NCBI GenBank assembly: GCA_964561995.1
Contig: CAZLQZ010000002.1
Location: 90,345-154,344 of the forward strand
Direction: 5' to 3'
Length of the DNA stretch: 64,000 bases
DNA from: JABIAG01 sp964561995
Lineage (GTDB): Archaea; Nanobdellota; Nanobdellia; Woesearchaeales; JABIAG01
This document shows, piece by piece, positions 9,593 through 17,909 of this stretch. A model generated the notes under the pieces. The model did no database searches. It saw only the letters and a list, made by a program, of their open reading frames with translations, and was not told the origin of the DNA. Position numbers and translations under genes: made by a program. The first letter of the stretch is position 1. Each line of letters opens with the position of its first letter.

Positions 9593-10612
9593 CTATTTAT
9601 ATTCTCCAAATTTATTTTTAAATTCACCATTACTTAAACCGCCACTCATATTCATAATTGGAAATCCTTCTAAATCTCTTAATGCTTGCATAAATAATGC
9701 ATACTTTGGTTCAATATCTGCTTTTTTTGCACCTTCTCCAATTCCTTCAAGATTCATTTTTGTTTTTATTTTATCGTAAATTGGATTTCCATCTAAATCT
9801 GGTTTTTCTGAAGAACCAGTCAAATTATTTTGATATTGAAGCATAACTAATGCACCAAATTCTGGTCCTAATGACTGACTTAATTGAATTGCAAGATTGG
9901 AAAATATTTCTGCTTCTTTTGTTTTATAATTAATGTTTAATTCATATTCTCTTGCTTTAAGGTCTAGTTCTGCTGAGCCAGTAATTCTTCTTATATTTGC
10001 ATCTTTTTGTGCTTTGATTTCAGCAATTGCTTTTTGTAATTCTTCTTTTGCTTTAAGGATTGGTCCTTTTACATTTGTTTCATAATCCATTTCTGGCACT
10101 TCACTAATAACTTCTGGAAATATGATGTTTGTTAATTCAATATTTTCAGTTTTTATTCCCCAATAAGAAGTTTCACTTTGTAAAAAGTTTTCAATATTTT
10201 CTCTTAAAATACTTCTATTATTATAAATTGCTTTCCAAGTGTGATCTCTTGCAATTTTTTCACTTCCTTGTCCTCTTAATAATGTTTCTAATTCTTCATC
10301 TAAATCAGAAGGTGCATTTTCCATATAGTTTCGTGGGTTTTCAATTCTATATCTGGTTGATAAAGAAATATCTAATTTAAATCCAGCATCAAATTTTGAA
10401 TTATCACTTTTACATATTGCTGAAAATGATGTTTTATATCTATGTGGTTCTAATGATACAATTGCAACTTGATGTAATCTTGGAATGCCAATTTTAAAAC
10501 CGGGTTCTTTTATGTCAACAATTCTTCCTCCAAAAGTTACAATACCTCTCTCGTGAGGATTAATTCTTTGAATCCATCTTACATCTTTATATTCTGGTTT
10601 TTCAAATGTCAT
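9593..10612 (-). CDS. SPFH/Band 7 domain protein
   Basis: A 339-residue member of the stomatin/prohibitin/flotillin superfamily. The SPFH domain runs from about residue 12 to 175. It opens with IQRINPHERGIVTFGGRI and GFKIGIPRLHQV, has the DISLSTRYRIENPRNYM beta-hairpin region, and ends with a conserved-type YWGIKTENIELTNIIFP segment. An alanine/glutamate-rich helix (KAKEELQKAIAEIKAQKDA, about 190-210) follows, as in oligomerising SPFH proteins. There is no obvious N-terminal transmembrane helix, so membrane contact may come from the cotranscribed membrane protein only 3 bp downstream. Family members scaffold membrane microdomains and often regulate proteases; the specific role here is unknown. 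Confidence 0.8.
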   Translation of the reverse strand: MTFEKPEYKDVRWIQRINPHERGIVTFGGRIVDIKEPGFKIGIPRLHQVAIVSLEPHRYKTSFSAICKSDNSKFDAGFKLDISLSTRYRIENPRNYMENAPSDLDEELETLLRGQGSEKIARDHTWKAIYNNRSILRENIENFLQSETSYWGIKTENIELTNIIFPEVISEVPEMDYETNVKGPILKAKEELQKAIAEIKAQKDANIRRITGSAELDLKAREYELNINYKTKEAEIFSNLAIQLSQSLGPEFGALVMLQYQNNLTGSSEKPDLDGNPIYDKIKTKMNLEGIGEGAKKADIEPKYALFMQALRDLEGFPIMNMSGGLSNGEFKNKFGEYK

Positions 10613-10685
10613 ATTTTATTTAAGGAAGTAATTTAATTTAATTAATAAAGTTTTGGCAAGGAAAGGGCCAGAGTTCATCCCTGCC

Positions 10686-10738
10686 CAGTAGTTAAAATCA
10701 AAACATTTAAATATCAGTAATACATTCCTTTTATTAGA
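10686..10738 (+). promoter_or_regulatory. Promoter of the gene at 10739, twin of the promoter at 48316
   Basis: AGTAGTTAAA, CAAAACATTTAAATA (TATA box about 26-30 bp before the ATG) and CATTCCTT occur in the same order and spacing as upstream of the exported gene at 48367. The upstream BRE-like stretch is also shared. Confidence 0.7.
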
Positions 10739-11092
10739 ATGAGTTATTTAAGAAATACAGTTGGTGCATTGCTTGCAAGTGTTGCTTTAGCTAGTACTGC
10801 AATGGGCGGAGAATTAGAAAGAAAGCTAGGTTTTCCCCTTAATGAAGAAAATGCAGTAACAAAACAAGAAAAAGCCTTAGTTCAAAAAGCAAATCAAAAA
10901 TTTAATTCTTTAGAACAACAAGAAAAACTTTTAGATTTTTATAAAAAATGTGTTAAAGATGCTAATTTAACTGATTCAAAATATCAAATGGGAATTTTAA
11001 GAGGGGAAGAAAAAGTAGAAACTTTAAGAAATCAAGTTCAGAATTATGCTTTTTTAGTTCCTGAATATACCAAACAGTTATCCCAAAAGTAA
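10739..11092 (+). CDS. Small exported protein, unknown
   Basis: A 117-residue protein with a clear signal peptide, LLASVALASTAMGG (about residues 10-24), followed by a lysine- and glutamine-rich helical mature part. No cysteines suggest a lipobox or disulphide. It converges on, and overlaps by 15 bp, the gene ending at 11078, which is also exported. Its promoter (TATA-like ATTTAAATA about 30 bp upstream, plus an AGTAGTTAAA box) is nearly the same as that of the exported transglutaminase-like gene at 48367, suggesting shared control. No family recognised. Confidence 0.6.
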   Translation: MSYLRNTVGALLASVALASTAMGGELERKLGFPLNEENAVTKQEKALVQKANQKFNSLEQQEKLLDFYKKCVKDANLTDSKYQMGILRGEEKVETLRNQVQNYAFLVPEYTKQLSQK

Positions 11093-11863
11093 ATGCCATT
11101 TTTCACTTTCATTATCAGAAAGATTCATTTTGTCAATAGCTTTCTTAATTTTAGCAATTTGATGCTCATTTAAATTTTCTTTTGCATCTAAAAATTTCAA
11201 ATATAAATCTGCGAAACTTTTTTTATTTAATTTGACAATCTCATTAATTTTTATTCCAAATTTGCTAAAAGCGATTACAATGTCATTATCCTTTGAATAT
11301 TCTTCTAAAAGATTGGTTGCTTTTTTAAGAAGTGTTAATTGTTTAATTAAACTTTCAACAGAATTATTTCTTGTTGCTTTTTCAAATTCATTTAATAATT
11401 TAATTAATTTTGGAAAATCTTGACTTACAACTTTTTGTGCTTTTTCCCCAATAATTTCTCCAACTTTAACTTCAGTTAATACTTTTGCCATTCTAGCAAT
11501 ACACATTGCTTTAACTCCTGCTTTAGAGTACCACCTAGCTTTTTCCATTTCATCAAGGTTTTGTTGTTCAACATCCATAATTTGTTTTCTTAATGCTTTT
11601 TCGCTTAATTCTTCAACAACTTTTAAAGCATAATCTCTTTGAATTAAAAGAATTAAATCGTATAAATCTTTTGCATCTTTATGATTAATTAAAGAACCTT
11701 TTTTTATTATGTGTATTTTGTTATTAATAACTAATTCAGCTTGTGATTTTAAACTTAAAGCTTCTGTGGTACTTGCTATTGTTTTTGGTTGTCCAAGTAA
11801 TGCTGCACCTAAAGCTGTAGCAAGATAAAGTTTTTTAAGCCAATTTTTTTTTAACTTACTCAT
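11078..11863 (-). CDS. Exported or membrane-anchored helical protein, unknown
   Basis: A 261-residue protein with a basic N-terminus (SKLKKNWLKK) and a hydrophobic stretch LYLATALGAALLG, consistent with a signal peptide or anchor. The rest is largely alpha-helical and charged (AKARMAKVL-like and KKAIDKMNL helices), with no motif I recognise. It overlaps the convergent exported protein gene by 15 bp. It begins about 30 bp downstream of the stop of the fibrillarin gene on the same strand, so it may be read through from that operon, although its export signal suggests a different job. Confidence 0.5.
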   Translation of the reverse strand: MSKLKKNWLKKLYLATALGAALLGQPKTIASTTEALSLKSQAELVINNKIHIIKKGSLINHKDAKDLYDLILLIQRDYALKVVEELSEKALRKQIMDVEQQNLDEMEKARWYSKAGVKAMCIARMAKVLTEVKVGEIIGEKAQKVVSQDFPKLIKLLNEFEKATRNNSVESLIKQLTLLKKATNLLEEYSKDNDIVIAFSKFGIKINEIVKLNKKSFADLYLKFLDAKENLNEHQIAKIKKAIDKMNLSDNESEKWHLLLG

Positions 11864-11893
11864 AGTCTTATTAAGAAAACTTCTTATTTAAAT

Positions 11894-12574
11894 CTATTTC
11901 TTTTTTACAACAATCATTACATGATCTTTTTCAAAAGGTTCTAAACTTCTAAAATCAACAATTGTTAATTCTTTTTCTAATTGAGCACGTACTTTTCTAA
12001 AAATATCTCTTGGACGAGCAGAAATGTCAACACTTCTCGCTTTAACTGCAATCATTCCAAATCCACCTTTTTTAAGATATTTATTTACGTTTTTTAAAAA
12101 TATTTCAGCTTGGTTTCTTTGAGCAACATCTTGAAAAACAACATCTACTTTTTCAGGCATTAAATCTTCATAATTTTCTGGATGAAAAGCATCTCCCAAA
12201 ATTGGAGCAATATTTTTTCTTTTTTCGCATAAAAACATTAAATCCATCATAACTCTAAATGCTGGGTCTATACCAAAAATCATTCCTCCTTTACCAATTA
12301 TGTCTGAAATGTGTGAAGCAGTAGTTCCTGATGCAATTCCTAAATATAATACTTTTTGCTGAGGTCTAATGAAAATATCTTGAACTCCCTGCATAATATA
12401 ACTTCCAAGTTTACTTCTAAAAGGAATCCATTCTCTAAATTCTTTACCTTGTTCATTAACTAAATTTTCATCGTATACTTTACTGCCCGGAACTAAATTT
12501 TGTGTGTAAATCTTTTTCCTTCTATCTGCTCCAGATTCAAATACTCCGATTAGTTTAGTTTGTTTTATGTTCAT
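11894..12574 (-). CDS. flpA: Fibrillarin-like rRNA/tRNA 2'-O-methyltransferase
   Basis: Catalytic methyltransferase of archaeal C/D box sRNPs, which 2'-O-methylate rRNA and tRNA using guide RNAs. It is 226 residues, the usual archaeal length. The start GVFESGADRRKKIYTQNLVPG and EFREWIPFRSKLGSYIMQG, motif I VLYLGIASGTTASHISDI (about 75-92), DVVFQDVAQRNQAEIF, and the end segment FEKDHVMIVVKK are all typical. It overlaps the upstream nop5 gene by 4 bp (ATGA), the classical archaeal nop5-flpA arrangement, implying translational coupling. Confidence 0.96.
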   Translation of the reverse strand: MNIKQTKLIGVFESGADRRKKIYTQNLVPGSKVYDENLVNEQGKEFREWIPFRSKLGSYIMQGVQDIFIRPQQKVLYLGIASGTTASHISDIIGKGGMIFGIDPAFRVMMDLMFLCEKRKNIAPILGDAFHPENYEDLMPEKVDVVFQDVAQRNQAEIFLKNVNKYLKKGGFGMIAVKARSVDISARPRDIFRKVRAQLEKELTIVDFRSLEPFEKDHVMIVVKKK

Positions 12575-13278
12575 TTTAACATTGCTTTTAATTTGTCTCC
12601 TACAAATTCTCCTTTAAAATAATCTACTTTTGCAGCAATTGAAATTTTGTCTGCAATTTTTCTTGCTGCTTTTGCTTTATCTCTTGCTTTTGCAACATAA
12701 GGGTGTGAAAGTAAAATACCATATTTAGGTGGTCTGGCTCCTGTTTTAATATGTCTAAATAATGCTTTTTCTGCTCCTAAAATTTGTACGGTTGATGCTG
12801 GAAATTCTATTAAATTTTTCATACTTCCTGCAAGAGAAATAAGTTTACTACCTATTAAACTGCCTGCCAACATTGTAGTATTTGGATAATGTTTCTCCAT
12901 TTCTTTGTCTAATTCATCAAGTTGTTTTTCTCTTAAATTGTATAAATTATCCGTTTCTCTTCTTAAGTTGTCAATTGCTCTTATTGAAAAGTTCTGTCCC
13001 ATTGATTCTTTAATTTTGTATTTTTGCATTAATTCTTTTTTGGATCTTCTAATCTCCATAAGAAAAGATTCATGCTCTGGAACTTTTATAGATATTTCAG
13101 GTAAATAAAGCTCATACCAGTCTCTTAATCTTTTAACCATCATATTAATAATTTTATCTAAATCTTCAATGTGAGAAATTAATTGAATTATGTAAGTATC
13201 TTCTTTTATAGTTTCTCTAATTTTTTTTCTAGTAAATTCAATGCATATTGTTCTCATGCTATCTAATTGTTTGTCCAT
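12571..13278 (-). CDS. Nop5 (Nop56/58-type) C/D sRNP scaffold, short form
   Basis: Bridges box C/D RNA-L7Ae and fibrillarin. Visible are the coiled-coil region (IQLISHIEDLDKIINMMVKRLRDWYELYLPE) and the C-terminal Nop domain, with NTTMLAGSLIGSKLISLAG, STVQILGAEKALFRHI, KYGILLSHPYV and a lysine/alanine-rich end. I chose the ATG at 13278 (235 residues) because TTTATAAAA at 13301-13309 is centred 27 bp upstream; an upstream GTG at 13335 would lengthen it by 19 residues. Either way the roughly 120-residue N-terminal domain that normally binds fibrillarin is missing. Archaeal Nop5 is usually nearer 350-400 residues. The 4-bp overlap with flpA supports that both are expressed together. Confidence 0.9.
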   Translation of the reverse strand: MDKQLDSMRTICIEFTRKKIRETIKEDTYIIQLISHIEDLDKIINMMVKRLRDWYELYLPEISIKVPEHESFLMEIRRSKKELMQKYKIKESMGQNFSIRAIDNLRRETDNLYNLREKQLDELDKEMEKHYPNTTMLAGSLIGSKLISLAGSMKNLIEFPASTVQILGAEKALFRHIKTGARPPKYGILLSHPYVAKARDKAKAARKIADKISIAAKVDYFKGEFVGDKLKAMLK

Positions 13279-13300
13279 ATTAATGGATATTTTAATTTGA

Positions 13301-13309
13301 TTTATAAAA
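13301..13309 (-). promoter_or_regulatory. TATA box of nop5-flpA
   Basis: TTTATAAAA centred about 27 bp before the ATG at 13278; it supports the short form of Nop5. Confidence 0.6.
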
Positions 13310-13396
13310 CTTCTCAAAAGTTCCCTTTTAAACACATCTTGTAAATGTTATAAAAAGATAGAAAAATTAATATAACATTATCTCATTTTTTTAATT

Positions 13397-13672
13397 ATGG
13401 AACTTTCAGAAGACAAGTTAGAACAATTTTCAAAACAAAATCATAAAAAAAATGTTAAACAAGCTTTAACAGAAGGAATTATTGCTTTACTTCCTTTAAT
13501 TGCTTTATCTTTTGGCTTTTCGGTAATATACTCAAGACCCAATTCTCAAGAATTACTTTCTCCACAAAGACTTGGAATTGTAGGTTATTTATTTCCCCTT
13601 TTAATAGTTGCTTATTTTATATTTTTATTTTTTGTAATTAGAGATATACATAAAAGAGTAGTAGAAAAGTAA
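13397..13672 (+). CDS. Small two-helix membrane protein, unknown
   Basis: A 91-residue protein with two predicted membrane helices: GIIALLPLIALSFGFSVIY (about 28-46) and IVGYLFPLLIVAYFIFLFFV (about 61-80). The N-terminus is charged and hydrophilic, and the C-terminus is basic (RDIHKRVVEK). It is divergent from the nop5-flpA operon and ends at the stop of the convergent transporter gene. No family recognised. Confidence 0.55.
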   Translation: MELSEDKLEQFSKQNHKKNVKQALTEGIIALLPLIALSFGFSVIYSRPNSQELLSPQRLGIVGYLFPLLIVAYFIFLFFVIRDIHKRVVEK

Positions 13673-14023
13673 TTAACTTCCCATTCCAATTAAACTTACT
13701 CCAAGAATAATTAAACTAACACCTAACCATTTTAGAAATGTAATTTTTTCTTTTAACATTATTTTTGATAAAAAAGCCACATAAACATAACCTAAAGCAA
13801 CAAGAGGGTATAAAACTGATAATTCTCCGCCTTTTAATGCAGGAATAAATGTAATTGTTCCAATTCCATAGAAAAACAATCCAAAAATTAAATTTTTATT
13901 TTTTATAATTCCGTTAATATTAAATCCAAAGCTATTAGATGCTCTTTTTAAAAAAATGGGACCAAATGCACCTATGCCTGTTCCAAAAACAACCAATAAA
14001 ACTGCCCATAGTTCTGTAGCCAT
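13673..14023 (-). CDS. Four-helix DMT/EamA-type small transporter, subunit-like copy 2
   Basis: A 116-residue membrane protein with four helices, the size of a small multidrug resistance (SMR) subunit. The third-helix region SVLYPLVALGYVYVAFLS and the terminal KWLGVSLIILGVSLIGMG match the half-repeat of the drug/metabolite transporter superfamily. It starts 1 bp after the stop of a homologous 124-residue gene, so the pair probably forms a heterodimer, as in paired SMR systems. The classical membrane-embedded Glu of EmrE is not evident at helix 1. Substrate unknown. It is the last gene of the secF-secD run. Confidence 0.7.
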   Translation of the reverse strand: MATELWAVLLVVFGTGIGAFGPIFLKRASNSFGFNINGIIKNKNLIFGLFFYGIGTITFIPALKGGELSVLYPLVALGYVYVAFLSKIMLKEKITFLKWLGVSLIILGVSLIGMGS

Positions 14024-14024
14024 T

Positions 14025-14399
14025 TTATTCTACTGCTCCAGCATATTGTTCTGTTTTACTTCCCCATCCAATAAATCCAATGCCTACTACAATTGTTATT
14101 ACACCTAACCATTTCAAGTAATTAAGTTCTTCATGGAAAAAATAATTTGATAATATTAATACCCAAACATAACCTGTTGCAATAATTGGATATAAAGTTG
14201 ATAAGTTATCATTTTTTAAAGCAATTATTAGTATTGCTGCTCCAATTCCATAAAGAACTAATCCTCCAATTAAAAAATAATTTAAAATTAAACCTTCAAT
14301 ACTAAAACTTAATTTTGCTGTTCCAAATTTATATAATACTTGAGCAAATGAAATTAGAATAGTTGTTAAAATAACCATAAAAACTGGTTTTTTATTCAT
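14025..14399 (-). CDS. Four-helix DMT/EamA-type small transporter, subunit-like copy 1
   Basis: A 124-residue membrane protein with four predicted helices and clear similarity to its downstream neighbour: STLYPIIATGYVWVLILSNY versus the equivalent SVLYP...GYVYV segment, and KWLGVITIVVGIGFIGWGS at the end. It overlaps the secD stop by 4 bp (ATGA), so it is translated from the secFD message. The tight pairing suggests an obligate heterodimer whose two chains insert with opposite topology; this is inference from paired SMR systems. Whether the link with SecDF is functional or only transcriptional is not shown. Confidence 0.7.
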   Translation of the reverse strand: MNKKPVFMVILTTILISFAQVLYKFGTAKLSFSIEGLILNYFLIGGLVLYGIGAAILIIALKNDNLSTLYPIIATGYVWVLILSNYFFHEELNYLKWLGVITIVVGIGFIGWGSKTEQYAGAVE

Positions 14400-16084
14400 T
14401 TTTTCAATAGATATTCAACAATTACTGCATATGCTGGTCTTGTTATTAAAACTCCTATGGAGACGCCGTATATTGTTGTTAAAGCAAATCCCCTAAGAAT
14501 TCCTGCTCCTGCAAAAACTAAAGGTAACATTGCTACAAAAGTTGTAAAAAATGCTGCCATAATAATAAAGAAAGCACTCTTTATTTTTTCTTTTAAATTA
14601 CTAGTAATTGAGTCTTTTGATAATAATTCATCCGCGATAACAATTAAATGATCAACTCCCGTACCTACAACAATAATGATTCCTGCAATTGCTGCTAAAT
14701 CTAAATTAGTTCCAAACATTGCTGAAACTCCTAATAAAATCACTAATTCACTTAAACTAGAAATTATTACTGGGATTACTATTTTTAATGTTCTGTATCT
14801 TATTAAAATTACAATTCCAACTGATATTAATGCAATTAAACCTGTTAATAATGCTGTTCTTAAAAATTCTTTTCCTAAAATTGGTGAAAGATTGTCTGCT
14901 TTTACAATATTTAATTTAACTGGTAAACTTCCAGTTTGAATTATTGCTTGTAATTTTTTCATATTAGCTAAAGCGTCACTCATTGCTTCTTCTCTTGAAT
15001 CGCCGCTTCCAACTCCTGAAATTTGAATTTGAGTTTCTGCTCTTCCTTTAAGTTCTGAACCAATTCTTAAACTGTTAACTTCTTGTCCATCCAAAAATAG
15101 GTCAATATTACTACTTAGGTATTGTTGTCCATTTTCTGTTAAAACATCTAAGTTTTTAGTAGCTTCAGATTGTCTTAATGCTGCTTTTGCACTTAGTCCA
15201 ATTCCAAAAAAGAATTTACATGAATATCCGCCAGATTCTAATTTACCGCATCCTTGATTTGGGTCGATACCTGAACAATCTGCAGTTCTACAAATATTTT
15301 TAATATCTTCTCCACCTGTAAATACAGTATTGTTATCAATTTTAGCTTCGAATTTTCCTTGACTTCCAATTAATTCTTCAATTTCTTTTTTTTGTAAACC
15401 TGCAATTTCTACTAAAATAAATCTGTTTCCTGATAAGTCTCCAGATTTTCTAATTACTACATCATTTAATCCAAATGCGTTTAATCTTTGATCTAAATTT
15501 TCAACAATTCTATTTAATACGTCTTCATTTACTTGTTCTTCTGGTTGAAGTAATACTCTTACTCCCCCTTGTAAATCTAGACCTTTTTTTAAATTATTTT
15601 GTGGAGCGTTATAAACTGTTAATCCTATTTCTGCTACTCCAATAATAGTTTCAATGGTTTCATTAATTTCAAAAGTTTTGTTAATTGTTGAGTTTGTTTT
15701 CTCATCAAATACTTCTTTAATTTCAGTAGTCGTATTTCCAGTATATTCAATCATTACTTTTGGTAATGTTTTAATGGAATATGAATTATCATTTGTAGAT
15801 ATTCTAATTGTTCTATTAATTTCAATTTCTTCAATTAGCAAAAAATAATCTTCAATGTTTTTTACCGATTGTCCATTAATATGGGTGATTATTTCATGAT
15901 CTAAAGGACGAGAATTTTTTTCAGGACTATCTATTCCTGCTAAATTGGCTGCAGAATCTTTTTCAACAAATCTTATTGCAACTCCGTCTTGTGAAACTGG
16001 TTTTATTGCAAGTACTGCAAGAATTATAGCAAGGATTAGAATAATTACTCTAATGTTTTTAAATATTTTAGGTATTTTAATCAT
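14396..16084 (-). CDS. secD: Protein translocase subunit SecD
   Basis: RND-type auxiliary subunit of the Sec translocon, using the proton gradient to help pull exported proteins. It is 562 residues: N-terminal helix (about 10-28), a large external domain with the GLDLQGGVRVLLQPEE motif and the DQRLNAFGLNDVVIRKSGD segment, then five C-terminal helices. Helix 4 contains the GTGVDHLIVIADE region typical of SecD, with Asp in the membrane. An extra N-terminal stretch resembles a PDZ-like fold (IITHINGQSVKNIEDYF, about 65-81), a known feature of some archaeal SecDs. It overlaps secF upstream and the small transporter downstream by 4 bp each. Confidence 0.93.
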   Translation of the reverse strand: MIKIPKIFKNIRVIILILAIILAVLAIKPVSQDGVAIRFVEKDSAANLAGIDSPEKNSRPLDHEIITHINGQSVKNIEDYFLLIEEIEINRTIRISTNDNSYSIKTLPKVMIEYTGNTTTEIKEVFDEKTNSTINKTFEINETIETIIGVAEIGLTVYNAPQNNLKKGLDLQGGVRVLLQPEEQVNEDVLNRIVENLDQRLNAFGLNDVVIRKSGDLSGNRFILVEIAGLQKKEIEELIGSQGKFEAKIDNNTVFTGGEDIKNICRTADCSGIDPNQGCGKLESGGYSCKFFFGIGLSAKAALRQSEATKNLDVLTENGQQYLSSNIDLFLDGQEVNSLRIGSELKGRAETQIQISGVGSGDSREEAMSDALANMKKLQAIIQTGSLPVKLNIVKADNLSPILGKEFLRTALLTGLIALISVGIVILIRYRTLKIVIPVIISSLSELVILLGVSAMFGTNLDLAAIAGIIIVVGTGVDHLIVIADELLSKDSITSNLKEKIKSAFFIIMAAFFTTFVAMLPLVFAGAGILRGFALTTIYGVSIGVLITRPAYAVIVEYLLKK

Positions 16085-16989
16085 TTTTTCTTTTTATCCA
16101 TATACCATTTAAGTATTCCTACATTTTGTATCCATGTATTTGGTAAGTCAACTAATAAACCAATTAATAAAATACCCATAATTTGTGAAATTGTTGGGTT
16201 TTGTGAAAATATTAAGGCAGCGATAATTGCAATAACTGTTGTTAAAGTCATCATTATTCCTGTTTTCATTGCACTATGGATTCTTTGATCGATTGTTCCT
16301 TCTTTTTTCTTTAATACTTTTGTTGAAAGTAAAATGTCGGTGTCAACTGAATAACCAATTAACATTAAGAATGCTGCAATTCCTGCTGTACTTAGTTTTA
16401 TATTTAATATGTCAACAATTGCAAGTGTTATTACAATATCTGAAAAAGCTGCAAGGATAACTGCTAAACTTGGAACAATAGATCTAAAGTAAATGAAAAC
16501 AACAATTCCCATTAAAATAAAAGCAATAATAACAGCACTAATTGTTTCTCTAAAAAAACTTTCACCAAGAGAACTTCCGATTGTTTCAATTGTAAAATCA
16601 TTTTCATTTAAATTATATTCTTTTTCAACTATTTTTTTAACATTATTAACTATTTCTTCATCAATAGTATCTAATTCTATAACAATACCAATTTGATTTC
16701 CCGCACTTGATAATGTTCTAATATTTAATTCTCCTTCATAATTCAATTGTGAGCTTAATTCAGAGGATGAAATATCTGATGATAATATGGAAATACTTGT
16801 ACCCCCTTTTAGTGAGATTCCTTTATTTACCATGCTTCCAGTTGTAGCTTGATAATAACCTAAAAACAATAATGCTAAAACTAACATTAAGAATGGAATG
16901 ATTAATAATTTTTTATACTCTTTTTCGTAAATTCTTTTTATTGAAAAAGGTTTTTTTTCTTTAATTTCTTCTCTTTTATCTTCTTCCAT
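16081..16989 (-). CDS. secF: Protein translocase subunit SecF
   Basis: Partner of SecD in the translocon; 302 residues. It has an N-terminal helix (LLIIPFLMLVLALLFLGYY), an external domain starting with the MVNKGISLKGGTSISI segment (the SecF counterpart of DLxGG), and a cluster of five C-terminal helices with AFSDIVITLAIVDIL and LMLIGYSVDTDILLSTKVL, the characteristic D1/D4-type motifs. The order secF then secD is the archaeal arrangement. The start is fixed by the ATG at 16989 behind an AT-rich spacer. The ATGA overlap with secD indicates coupled translation. Confidence 0.93.
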   Translation of the reverse strand: MEEDKREEIKEKKPFSIKRIYEKEYKKLLIIPFLMLVLALLFLGYYQATTGSMVNKGISLKGGTSISILSSDISSSELSSQLNYEGELNIRTLSSAGNQIGIVIELDTIDEEIVNNVKKIVEKEYNLNENDFTIETIGSSLGESFFRETISAVIIAFILMGIVVFIYFRSIVPSLAVILAAFSDIVITLAIVDILNIKLSTAGIAAFLMLIGYSVDTDILLSTKVLKKKEGTIDQRIHSAMKTGIMMTLTTVIAIIAALIFSQNPTISQIMGILLIGLLVDLPNTWIQNVGILKWYMDKKKK

Positions 16990-17024
16990 TTTTTTTGGTA
17001 ATTATAAGGCATTAATAAATGTTT

Positions 17025-17828
17025 TCAAAACAATCCTCTTAATTCCTCTAATTCGTTTTTAATCTCTTTTTTAGTTATATTATCTAATTCGTTTAAATCT
17101 GATTTTTCTTTGAATTTTCTTAAAGATGTTTTAAATCCTTTTAATTGGGTAAGGAAATGTTTTTTTAAAATTTTAGAATCATTAATCTCTGAAATCAGTC
17201 TTTCTGCTTGTGATATGTTAAGTTTTTCATTAATAATTTTTTCAATGATAATTTTTTCTTTAGTTTTATCTTTTAATCTATATAATACGGTTGCTACCAT
17301 TCTTTCTGAAATTTTGCCTTTTTTTATTAATTCTAGAGTTTCTTTGTCAGCATTAAGAATTGATAATGTTCTACAGATTAAATTTTTGCTTAAACCTAAA
17401 TATCTAGCTAAAGAGCTTTTGTTTAAGTCTTTTAAAATTATTAATTTTTTAAAAGCTTCTGCCCTTTCTAATAATGTTAAATGTTTTGAATGTACATCTG
17501 AAACAATTTGTTTTTCAACTTCATATAGTTCATTAGAATTTCTTCTTATAACGGGAATAAATTTTAAATCTGCAAGTTTTGCAGCTTCTAATCTTCTAGT
17601 TCCAAGAACAACTTCATTTTTGTCATTAATTTCAAGAGGTTGAAGAATGCCAAATGTTTTTAAATTTTTGGCCATCATATTAATGTCTTCTCTATTAATC
17701 CTTCTTCTAATTCTGTTTTGAGAATATTTAATTTTTTCAATAGAAATTAATTCAACTTTTTCACAGTTGTCATCATTAAGAAATACATCACACTTTAGAC
17801 GTTCTTGAATAATGCTTCCCCCAACCAT
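17025..17828 (-). CDS. ParB/Spo0J-like nuclease-fold and HTH protein
   Basis: A 267-residue ParB-family protein. The N-terminal ParB domain shows IEKIKYSQNRIRRRIN (box I-like), FGILQPLEIN and GTRRLEAAKLA (about 76-86), the counterpart of the CTP-binding GERRxRA box. The middle has the helix-turn-helix KSSLARYLGLSKNLICRTLS. The C-terminus is charged and helical. I prefer the ATG at 17828 because TTTATAAA at 17850-17857 is centred about 26 bp upstream; that box would lie inside the longer TTG-started frame (17873). No parA gene or obvious parS-like palindrome is visible nearby. Chromosome segregation, nucleoid or regulatory roles are all possible. Confidence 0.8.
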   Translation of the reverse strand: MVGGSIIQERLKCDVFLNDDNCEKVELISIEKIKYSQNRIRRRINREDINMMAKNLKTFGILQPLEINDKNEVVLGTRRLEAAKLADLKFIPVIRRNSNELYEVEKQIVSDVHSKHLTLLERAEAFKKLIILKDLNKSSLARYLGLSKNLICRTLSILNADKETLELIKKGKISERMVATVLYRLKDKTKEKIIIEKIINEKLNISQAERLISEINDSKILKKHFLTQLKGFKTSLRKFKEKSDLNELDNITKKEIKNELEELRGLF

Positions 17829-17849
17829 TGTATTAATATATGGCGGTTT

Positions 17850-17857
17850 TTTATAAA
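17850..17857 (-). promoter_or_regulatory. TATA box of the parB-like gene
   Basis: TTTATAAA centred about 26 bp before the ATG at 17828; it decides the start, as the longer TTG frame would include the box. Confidence 0.6.
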
Positions 17858-17909
17858 TCTTATTGAATTTCAAAGAAAAGTTTATATAACTTTGAATCCA
17901 TAAAAAATT

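Noticed and set aside
17110..17643. 177-residue plus-strand open frame
   Set aside because: It lies opposite the parB-like gene, has no promoter or recognised motif, and its composition is that of a reverse-complement shadow.
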